Shown here piece after piece: positions 52,610 through 58,962 of a stretch of 58,962 nt of DNA (positions are counted from its first letter, which is position 1; every line of letters begins with the position of its first letter). Under the pieces are notes generated by a model that made no database searches, was not told where the DNA came from, and saw only the letters and a program-made list of their open reading frames with translations. The DNA is taken from positions 1-58,962 of the forward strand of contig NZ_JACIFY010000027.1 of NCBI RefSeq assembly GCF_014197615.1. The letters run 5' to 3'. Source of the DNA: Rhizobium esperanzae. GTDB taxonomy: Bacteria > Pseudomonadota > Alphaproteobacteria > Rhizobiales > Rhizobiaceae. The position numbers and the translations under genes are program-made.

Positions 52610-52669
52610 CTGCCTTCACGCAAGGCCGAACGGTTCGGTCATATTCAGCCGAAAGCTGAAGGGGGCGCC

Positions 52670-53011
52670 GTGTTTCTGGACTATTTTGCACTCGGGGTGC
52701 TGCTTTTCACGGTCATAACGCTTTTCTACGCCGTGATCGCGATCCATGACATTCCTCACATCATCGCGAAGAAACGCAATCACCCGCATCAGGACGCCAT
52801 TCATGTCGCCGGATGGGTAAGCCTCTTCACCCTGCACGCCATATGGCCGTTTCTGTTCATCTGGGCCACCCTTTATCGAGAGGACCGCGGTTGGGGGATC
52901 AAGCCCGACGGCAAACTGGCGGAGGAAGTGGAGGCGAACGCCGAAATAGCACGCCTTCAAGCCCGGATCGCCGAACTCGAAGCCCAACCGCTGGAGAGGG
53001 AGAAAGCCTGA
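52670..53011 (+). CDS. DUF3302 membrane protein (YiaW-like)
   Basis: A 113-residue inner-membrane protein with two helices (about 5-27 and 45-68) and a charged C-terminal coil. It belongs to DUF3302, the YiaW family, which pairs with the HlyD-type YiaV. It starts at GTG 52670 with GGGGG upstream, and its TGA overlaps the ATG of the next gene (TGATG). Confidence 0.85.
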   Translation: MFLDYFALGVLLFTVITLFYAVIAIHDIPHIIAKKRNHPHQDAIHVAGWVSLFTLHAIWPFLFIWATLYREDRGWGIKPDGKLAEEVEANAEIARLQARIAELEAQPLEREKA

Positions 53012-54168
53012 TGGACCTGCTTCTCATTCTCACCTATGCCGCAATCTGCTGGACGATCTTCAAGGTTTTCCGAATTCCGGTAAACCAATGGACGCTTTCC
53101 ACGGCAGTCCTGGGTGGCGTCTTCCTGATCTCAGCGCTCCTGCTGATCATGAGCTACAATCATCCCTATTCGGGCGACGGGCGCATTTACTTTACCTCCG
53201 CGCCGGTCATTCCGACGGTTGGCGGCCAGGTCGTGGAGGTCCCGGTCCAGCCCGACACGCCATTGAAGAAAGGCGATGTCCTCTTTCGTATCGACCCGCG
53301 ACCCTATCAATTCGTCGTCGACCAGAAGAGAGCCGCTCTGGCGGAGGCCAAACAGACTGTCCTTCAACTGAAATCTGCGCTCGATGCCGCGAACTCTGCC
53401 GTGACAGGTGCCGAAGCCTCCCGCGACCGTTCCCTGCAAAGCTTCGAAAAATTCCAGCAATCGAACGAGAACGCCAAATCGAGCGGCAAAGGCGCTGTCT
53501 TTTCCGAACTCGAAGTCGAGAACCGGCGAGGCATCTATCTGACATCGGAAGCCGCGGTCGAGACCGCACGGGCGCAGGCAGCGCAAGCCAGGCTCGCTTA
53601 TGAATCGGAGATCAACGGCACCAACCCGACGGTCGCACGCCTGGAGGCCGAATTGGGCAATGCGGAATACGACCTCGATCAGACGACAGTTCGCGCTCCG
53701 AGCGCCGGCTACGTGGCGCAGGTCTTCCTGCGGCCGGGAATGATGGCGAACCCGCTGCCCTTGCGGCCTGTCATGGTCTTCATCAACAGCGAAGACCGGA
53801 CATTGGCCGCCGCCTTCATCCAGAACTCGCTGCAGCGGGTCCGGGTTGGCGATGAGGCCGAAGTCTCGTTCAAGGCCGTGCCCGGCAAGATATTCAAGGC
53901 CCGGATCCAGGGCATCATCGACGTGATGGCGCAGGGCCAGCTTCAGCCGACGGGAGCGCTGATCGATCCGCAGTCGCCCGAACGCGCCTCCCCGGGTCAA
54001 ACGCTGGCACGCATCGAGATCCTCGAGGATACGAGCAAATACCAGCTGCCGGGCGGCGTCGTTGCCGACGTTGCCGTCTACACCGAGCACTGGCATCACG
54101 TCGCCGTTCTCCGCAAGGTACTTCTGCGGATGAGCAGTTGGATGAACTTCGTTTTCCTTGAGCATTGA
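53011..54168 (+). CDS. HlyD-family membrane-fusion protein (YiaV-like)
   Basis: A 385-residue adaptor with N-terminal membrane helices (about 2-50) instead of a lipobox. It has a biotinyl-lipoyl-like hybrid domain (FTSAPVIPTVGGQVVEVPV, LKKGDVLFRIDPRPYQ), a coiled-coil hairpin and a barrel. No dedicated pump is encoded next to it. YiaV/YiaW-type pairs are implicated in envelope export, but substrates are not established. The unit is led by the YiaW-like gene under a K-box-like promoter. Confidence 0.88.
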   Translation: MDLLLILTYAAICWTIFKVFRIPVNQWTLSTAVLGGVFLISALLLIMSYNHPYSGDGRIYFTSAPVIPTVGGQVVEVPVQPDTPLKKGDVLFRIDPRPYQFVVDQKRAALAEAKQTVLQLKSALDAANSAVTGAEASRDRSLQSFEKFQQSNENAKSSGKGAVFSELEVENRRGIYLTSEAAVETARAQAAQARLAYESEINGTNPTVARLEAELGNAEYDLDQTTVRAPSAGYVAQVFLRPGMMANPLPLRPVMVFINSEDRTLAAAFIQNSLQRVRVGDEAEVSFKAVPGKIFKARIQGIIDVMAQGQLQPTGALIDPQSPERASPGQTLARIEILEDTSKYQLPGGVVADVAVYTEHWHHVAVLRKVLLRMSSWMNFVFLEH

Positions 54169-54241
54169 ACGGACACGGCTGGGCTGAAGCCCAGCTGGAC
54201 TTTCGGGAGACGTCGAAGCGCAATCCAGGGGGAGCAAGGCG

Positions 54242-55993
54242 GTGATTGGAAGTTTCGGCATACCGATGCTGAAGGGGCTGGAGGGCTTCAACCGAAACTG
54301 GCTTCGAAACGATATCCCTGCCGGGCTGTCGATTGCAGCCGTCGGACTGCCAAGCGCGATTGCCTACCCCGCGATTGCCGGCCTGCCCCCCGAAACGGGG
54401 ATCTATGCGAGCATCGTCGCGCCGATCGCCTACGCCATTTTCGGGCCGTCCCGCTTGCTGGTCGTCGGGCCGGATGCGGCAACCATGACCGTTCTCGCCG
54501 CCGCGATGGCCACGATCATCGCAGTTGAGCCGGCAGCCGCAGGCGTGGACCGCATCGCGATAGCATCCGCCTTGGCGCTCGGCGTCGGAGTGTTCTGCCT
54601 TGCCGCCAGGTTTTTGAGGCTGGGGGTCGTGGCCAACTTTCTTTCCCGCCCAATTCTCGTCGGATTCTTTGCCGGCGTATCCCTGTCGATCCTCGTCGGT
54701 CAGATCAATCGCTTCACCGGGGTCAAGATCGAGTCTGACGGGCTGGTTCCGCCGATCCTCGAAATAGTGCGCAAAAGCGGTTCGATCCACTGGCCGTCGC
54801 TGATTTTCGGCCTGTCGATGTTCGCGCTGTTGTGGGTAGTCCGAGCCGCGCGTCTCAAGGTGCCAGGCCCTGTTCTTGTCGTTGTCGTCTCGGTGATCCT
54901 GTCTGCGGTCTTCGACTTCCAGGGACGCGGCATAGCCGTCGTGGGCGACATCCCCCGCGGCCTGCCGAGGTTTTCGCTTCCTGCCCTTTACGAGATGCCG
55001 CTCGACAAGATCGTCCTTGGCTCCGCCGCTGTTTTCCTCGTCAGCTTCGGAGCGGGGATCGTCGCCGCCCGCAGTTTCGGCACGCGTGCCGGACAGGAGG
55101 TGGACGCGAACCAGGAATTGATCGGCCTCGGGGCGGCGAATTTCGCCCCCGGCCTTTTCGGTTCGTTTCCGATCAGCGTCTCGGATTCGAGAACGGCAAT
55201 CAATATGTCTGCAGGCGGCGTATCGCAGGCGGCGGGACTTGTGTCCGCAGCCACGCTGATTGCTGCTCTCGTCTTTCTGCACAGCGCCTTGCGAATATTG
55301 CCCCTGCCCGCGCTTGCGGCCATTCTGGCAATGGCGGCGATCGGCCTGATCGACATCGGCGAACTGAAAAAAGTCTGGCGCATCAGCCGGATGGAATTCG
55401 TCTTCGCGCTGATCACCATGTGGGGCGCAATCAGCTTCGGCGTTCTCAACGGCGTCATTGTCGCGATTGCCGCAACCCTCGTCTATCTCTTGCGCAAGAC
55501 CATGTATCCGCGCGACAGCCTTCTTGGCAGGATCGAAGGCCGGGAGGGTTTCTTTGATCTCGCCCGCTTTCCCCAGGCGCGCCCGCAACAGGGGGTCGCG
55601 ATATGCCTGATCCAGGGCAACATTCTGTTCTTCAACGCCGATTATGTCCGCACACGGCTGCTGACCATCGGCACGGAGCTCGCGCAGGGCACCAGATCCC
55701 TGTTGCTTGATGCAAGCGCCATCTCCCATATCGACAGCACCGGCGCAGCGGCCCTCGATGTCGTCGCCGAAACGCTCTCGAAACAAAACGTCACCTTCGC
55801 GATAGCCGATCTCAACGAGGAGAGCCGCGAGTTGCTCGACCGCGCCGGCGTGATCACGGCTATCGGCCCGGGGAACATTTTCTCCGACAAGGACGAGGCA
55901 ATGGCGGCCCTTAAACCGGCACGCGACGCAATTCTCGACAAGGCGGAAGAAACGAATGGCCCCGTCCAGGGTCATGAACGGAGGGAGTTATGA
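54242..55993 (+). CDS. SulP-family anion transporter with STAS domain
   Basis: A 583-residue SulP/SLC26 transporter. The membrane domain (about 25-410) has the family motif LPSAIAYPAIAGLPPETGIYAS and the later SFPISVSDSRTAINMSAGG. The C-terminal STAS domain (about 450-560) contains LLLDASAISHIDSTGAAAL. Sulfate or bicarbonate is the usual substrate; which applies here is not visible. It starts at GTG 54242 behind GGGGGAGCAAGG. The stop overlaps ppk2 (ATGA), implying coupling. Confidence 0.92.
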   Translation: MIGSFGIPMLKGLEGFNRNWLRNDIPAGLSIAAVGLPSAIAYPAIAGLPPETGIYASIVAPIAYAIFGPSRLLVVGPDAATMTVLAAAMATIIAVEPAAAGVDRIAIASALALGVGVFCLAARFLRLGVVANFLSRPILVGFFAGVSLSILVGQINRFTGVKIESDGLVPPILEIVRKSGSIHWPSLIFGLSMFALLWVVRAARLKVPGPVLVVVVSVILSAVFDFQGRGIAVVGDIPRGLPRFSLPALYEMPLDKIVLGSAAVFLVSFGAGIVAARSFGTRAGQEVDANQELIGLGAANFAPGLFGSFPISVSDSRTAINMSAGGVSQAAGLVSAATLIAALVFLHSALRILPLPALAAILAMAAIGLIDIGELKKVWRISRMEFVFALITMWGAISFGVLNGVIVAIAATLVYLLRKTMYPRDSLLGRIEGREGFFDLARFPQARPQQGVAICLIQGNILFFNADYVRTRLLTIGTELAQGTRSLLLDASAISHIDSTGAAALDVVAETLSKQNVTFAIADLNEESRELLDRAGVITAIGPGNIFSDKDEAMAALKPARDAILDKAEETNGPVQGHERREL

Positions 55994-56847
55994 ACAAGGG
56001 GTACGACACAAATATCGAAGAGGCCGTGGCCGATGCGAAACGCAAAGACAAGGACAAGGACAAGAAAAAGAAGAGATCCTGGAACTACGAAAAGGAAATC
56101 CTTCGTCTGCAGGTGGAGATCGCCCATCTGCAGGCCTGGGTGAAGAAATCAGGCGCCCGGATCGTCATCATCTTCGAAGGTCGCGATGCCGCCGGCAAGG
56201 GTGGAATGATCAAGCGCATCACTGAGAAGGTCAGTCCACGCGTCTTCCGCGTCATCGCGCTGCCCGCCCCGACCGATCGCGAGAAGTCGCAGATCTACAT
56301 GCAGCGTTACATCACTCACCTGCCGGCCGCAGGCGAAGTCGTGATCTTCGATCGCAGCTGGTACAACAGGCCGGGAGTGGACCGGGTGATGGGCTTCACC
56401 AGCGAAAAGAAGGCCGAGCGTTTTCTTGAGCTGGCACCTCGCTTCGAGGCAGCGATCGTCGAAAGCGGTATCATTCTGCTCAAATACTTCCTCACCGTCA
56501 GCGAGGAGGAGCAGGAGCGGCGCTTCAAACGCCGGATCGACGATCCGCTTCGGCAGTGGAAGCTGAGCCCGATGGATGTCGAATCCTATCAACGCTGGTG
56601 GGATTATACAAAGGCCTACGATGCGATGCTGCGGATGACCGACAGCAATCACGCGCCCTGGTGGATCGTTCCCTCGGATGACAAAAAACAGGCGCGCATA
56701 AACTGCATCTCCCACATCCTGCAGTCGATACCCTATGAGCGCGTCAAGTTCGAGGCGCCGGATCTCGGCAAGCGGCAGAAGCGCCCGGGCGGATATGTCG
56801 AAGATCAGAGCGTTCGGCATGTCGTTCCCGACGTGACTGCGCGGTGA
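55990..56847 (+). CDS. ppk2: Polyphosphate kinase 2
   Basis: A 285-residue PPK2 (class I-like single domain) that phosphorylates ADP or GDP using polyphosphate. The Walker A motif is GRDAAGKGG (64-72), Walker B FDRSWYNR (about 119-126), and the lid region RFKRRIDDPLRQWKLSPMD. The N-terminus has a Lys/Asp-rich run (KDKDKDKKKKR) that may bind polyphosphate. It is coupled to the SulP gene by a 4 nt overlap. Confidence 0.95.
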   Translation: MNKGYDTNIEEAVADAKRKDKDKDKKKKRSWNYEKEILRLQVEIAHLQAWVKKSGARIVIIFEGRDAAGKGGMIKRITEKVSPRVFRVIALPAPTDREKSQIYMQRYITHLPAAGEVVIFDRSWYNRPGVDRVMGFTSEKKAERFLELAPRFEAAIVESGIILLKYFLTVSEEEQERRFKRRIDDPLRQWKLSPMDVESYQRWWDYTKAYDAMLRMTDSNHAPWWIVPSDDKKQARINCISHILQSIPYERVKFEAPDLGKRQKRPGGYVEDQSVRHVVPDVTAR

Positions 56848-56896
56848 ATGGCGGACCGATCGGCCGATCGACGGCAAACCAGACGGGCTGACCACG

Positions 56897-58051
56897 ATGA
56901 ATCTGGAGCAGAAACGGGGCGAGGCGGGGAAGCCCACCGACATAATGCAGGCTTCGATCGAGACACGGGTCAGCGATCTCGTGCGACTGGGAATCATCGC
57001 ACTGTTCGCCTACTGGTCCTTCCGTCTGGTCGCCCCGTTCGCGCTGATCGTCATCTGGTCGGCGATCCTGGCGATAGCGATGTTTCCTTTGCACCAGATG
57101 CTGGCACGCGCCCTTGGAAACCGTCCGGTCATTTCGGCAACGATCATCGTCGTCGCCTGTCTGCTTCTCGTCATCGCCCCCCTGTCGCTTGTTGCCGTCA
57201 ATTTTGCCGATGCGGCACAGGCTCTCATAGCAAGATTAAAGACGGACAATTTTGCCTTGCCTTCTGCTCCTCAAGGCATCCGGGAGTGGCCGGTCGTCGG
57301 TGAACGTCTCTATGCCGCCTGGAACCAGATCGTCAGCAACCTCGCTGCATCGATCACCAAGTTTCAGGCGCCTCTGCGCGAGATCGCCGGCGTCGTCCTC
57401 ACCAAACTCGCCTCGATCGGCGCCGGCCTTTTGGGCTTCATCGTCTCCGTCGTGCTGTCCGGCTTTCTGATGACAACAGGCGAACGAATGAGTTCGATCG
57501 TGTCAGCGCTTGCCAACAGAGTTGCCGGCGACAGGGGCGTTGGTTTCGCCAAGCTTGCGGCCACAACCGTTCGCAACGTCTCACGCGGTGTCATTGGCGT
57601 GGCCTTCCTGCAGACGCTGTTATGCGGGCTCTGCTTCGTCGTCTTTGATTTGCCGGCAAGAGGCGCGTTGACCTTTGCGATTTTTATCCTGTGCGTCATG
57701 CAAATCGGCCCTGCCCTCGTCCTGATTCCCGCGATCATCTGGGCCTGGTTTTCCTGGCCGGTTTCGACATCCCTGGCGTTTACTCTCATCGCGACGCCCA
57801 TCACGCTCCTCGACAACGTGCTCAAACCTCTTCTCATGGCGCGAGGCTTGACGACACCGATGTCTGTGATCCTCATTGGCGTCATCGGGGGCACGCTGTC
57901 GTACGGTTTGCTCGGGCTCTTCCTCGGCCCGATCGTCCTCAGCGTATTTTACGAACTGCTGCGAAGCTGGGCTTGGCCCTCGCCAAAAGACGACGGCCCG
58001 GCAAACGGAGTCGAAGGGGATGACATCGTCGATCAGACCGATACCTGCTGA
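56897..58051 (+). CDS. AI-2E/PerM-family transporter
   Basis: A 384-residue membrane protein of the AI-2E exporter family (PF01594) with about seven to eight helices. VIWSAILAIAMFPLHQMLARAL, the GFLMTTGERM region and IWAWFSWPVSTSLAF-type C-terminal helices fit. Members include Na+/H+ antiporters as well as AI-2 exporters, so the name does not fix the substrate. It follows ppk2 by 49 nt on the same strand. Confidence 0.88.
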   Translation: MNLEQKRGEAGKPTDIMQASIETRVSDLVRLGIIALFAYWSFRLVAPFALIVIWSAILAIAMFPLHQMLARALGNRPVISATIIVVACLLLVIAPLSLVAVNFADAAQALIARLKTDNFALPSAPQGIREWPVVGERLYAAWNQIVSNLAASITKFQAPLREIAGVVLTKLASIGAGLLGFIVSVVLSGFLMTTGERMSSIVSALANRVAGDRGVGFAKLAATTVRNVSRGVIGVAFLQTLLCGLCFVVFDLPARGALTFAIFILCVMQIGPALVLIPAIIWAWFSWPVSTSLAFTLIATPITLLDNVLKPLLMARGLTTPMSVILIGVIGGTLSYGLLGLFLGPIVLSVFYELLRSWAWPSPKDDGPANGVEGDDIVDQTDTC

Positions 58052-58080
58052 TGTTTCCGAAACTCAGACGAAGAGAGAAC

Positions 58081-58203
58081 ATGTCGAAAGCTTCGAGCCA
58101 CTGGAGCGACAGAGCGCTCATAGTCGTATTGCGGATGCTCTTGGTCTTGGCCGTGGTTGGGGCGTTTTCCGTCCTGATCAAATTCGTTCGGGCATTCCTG
58201 TGA
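58081..58203 (+). CDS. Possible 40-aa single-pass membrane protein
   Basis: A short frame encodes MSKASSHWSDRALIVVLRML and continues hydrophobically to a charged end (LIKFVRAFL). The layout is a polar N-terminus plus one transmembrane helix. GAAGAGAGAAC precedes the ATG at ribosome-site distance. It follows the AI-2E-type gene by 29 nt. It may be a small membrane protein or the remnant of a larger gene. Confidence 0.45.
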   Translation: MSKASSHWSDRALIVVLRMLLVLAVVGAFSVLIKFVRAFL

Positions 58204-58283
58204 TCATCTCAATTTCTCTGCCGCATGTGCCGATTCTCCGGCGAACCTTGCCCAAAGCCCACTTCCAGTTTCCGTTTCAAAGG

Positions 58284-58842
58284 ATGAGATGGATCGCGGC
58301 AATAGCCCTTTTTCTTGTCCTTGCGATATGCGCAAGCGCAGACGCCCGCCACGCCCGGCCAGCAGAAGATCGATGAGCTCGTCCGACTGCTGCAGGATCC
58401 CGAGGTGCAGTCCTTGCTCGAAGCTCGAAAATCTCAGCCTGCCCCAGAGCCGCCGGAAGAGATGCTATTTGCGTGGAAAACTTCTATGCGAGCCCGCTTC
58501 GACGCGACGCTGGCGGCCCTTCCTCGCATACCGGCAGAGGTCGGGGCGGCGGTGACCCGAACGAGGCAAGACGCACTCTCCGCAGGATATGCGCCGGTTT
58601 TCGTGATCCTGCTGTGCCTCCTGGCCGCGGGTGTGATCGCCGAGCGGCTCTATCTCCGGGCAAGGGCCGGGGCCGGATCGTTGACGACCAAGCTTCTGTC
58701 CCTGGCAGTGTTCACCTTCTCGATGGGGCTGATCTTCTTTGCCTTGCGATGGCCACCACTCACCGAGGCGACTTTGATGCTCGCCCTCGCCGGCATCATT
58801 GCCTTGCATCAGCCTGGGCGGCTTGGAAGCCGAACCTCCTGA
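58284..58842 (+). pseudogene. Truncated, frameshifted mechanosensitive-channel-like gene
   Basis: The mature-region frame begins around QTPATPGQQKIDELVRLLQ (58342) and runs through two membrane helices (FVILLCLLAAGVIAERLYL; LAVFTFSMGLIFFALRW) to TLMLALAGIIALHQPG, where it stops abruptly at 58842. This resembles the N-terminus of rhizobial MscS-type channels; the channel domain is absent. The start and signal peptide (MRWIAAIALFLVLAI from 58284) lie in another frame, and a TGA at 58285 closes the mature frame just upstream. A one-base indel, perhaps in the T5 run at 58309-58313, explains this. Confidence 0.6.
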
Positions 58843-58962
58843 ACGTGGCCCTTACGCGCGCCAAGCGCCGTTTCTACATCGTCGGCGACCGAGCCCTCTG
58901 GGAAACGCTTCCTTATTTCAGAGAGACGGCGAGCGCGTTAGGTACGATCCAGGCAGCCGACT
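58808..58962 (+). pseudogene. 3' fragment of a superfamily I helicase-like gene
   Basis: From about 58808 a frame reads LASAWAAWKPNLLNVALTRA, then KRRFYIVGDRALWETLPYF to the right edge. NVALTRAK-RRFYIVGDR is the conserved C-terminal motif VI region of UvrD/AAA-type helicases (PNLLNVA(L/V)(T/S)RA). No start or upstream helicase domains are present; it begins inside the MscS-like frame. It is a fragment brought here by deletion or recombination. Its end lies beyond the window. Confidence 0.7.

Noticed and set aside
53915..55975. Long minus-strand frame opposite HlyD and SulP genes
   Set aside because: It is a shadow of real plus-strand genes with low-complexity composition and no ribosome site.
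1..58962. CRISPR arrays, tRNA/rRNA genes, insertion sequences, integrases, toxin-antitoxin or phage-defence modules
   Set aside because: I found no repeat-spacer pattern, no tRNA or rRNA sequence, no transposase or integrase domain, and no recognisable defence or toxin-antitoxin protein.

Overview
The window reads as chromosomal DNA of a Rhizobium of the R. etli / R. leguminosarum type. The pointers are the high GC and the rhizobial gene sets: queCDE, a B12-controlled class Ib nrdHIEF operon, a FixJ/FixK-style oxygen regulon and rhizobial intergenic palindromes. It is protein-coding throughout. I found no rRNA, tRNA, CRISPR array, transposase or integrase.

The left half (1-27 kb) is mostly housekeeping with small accessory modules. 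It starts with a sugar ABC binding protein (cut by the edge) and a divergent LacI regulator. Next are queCDE behind a preQ1-I riboswitch, a class III adenylate cyclase, and nrdHIEF (minus strand) behind a sigma70 promoter, an NrdR-like box and a cobalamin riboswitch. Then come a Zn/Cd/Pb P-type ATPase with a divergent MerR regulator, a BaiN-type flavoprotein, an AcoR-like regulator with an aldehyde dehydrogenase and DUF779 protein, an SDR, a ChaA-like antiporter, a DUF4239 membrane protein, an RND efflux pair, and three secreted proteins of unknown function.

The right half (27-58 kb) looks like one oxygen-limitation island. It holds an arginine deiminase operon (arcABC), an AdiA-type arginine decarboxylase operon with a broken ornithine decarboxylase, PotE and an orphan binding protein, and an AdiC-like permease. 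It also holds a CDF transporter, a CaxA-like antiporter, a small K+ channel, a Crp/FNR regulator and a FixJ-like regulator whose phospho-acceptor Asp is Glu. Two paralogous membrane regulators, a CYTH protein, the DUF2950/DUF3300 pair, YiaW/YiaV homologues, a SulP transporter, PPK2 and an AI-2E-family transporter complete it.

The main result is promoter architecture. Three promoters carry a direct repeat close to the published FxkR K-box (GTTACA-N4-GTTACA), exactly 22 nt before a TAnnnT -10. A fourth has one half-site at the same spacing. Four other genes carry FNR/FixK boxes, also exactly 22 nt before a -10 hexamer. The K-box set includes the Glu-bearing FixJ paralogue. This suggests a layered microaerobic network in which arginine catabolism, ion transport and polyphosphate metabolism are switched on together.

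The right edge is decayed. A MscS-type channel gene has a frameshift in its signal-peptide region and runs abruptly into the 3' end of a helicase gene.
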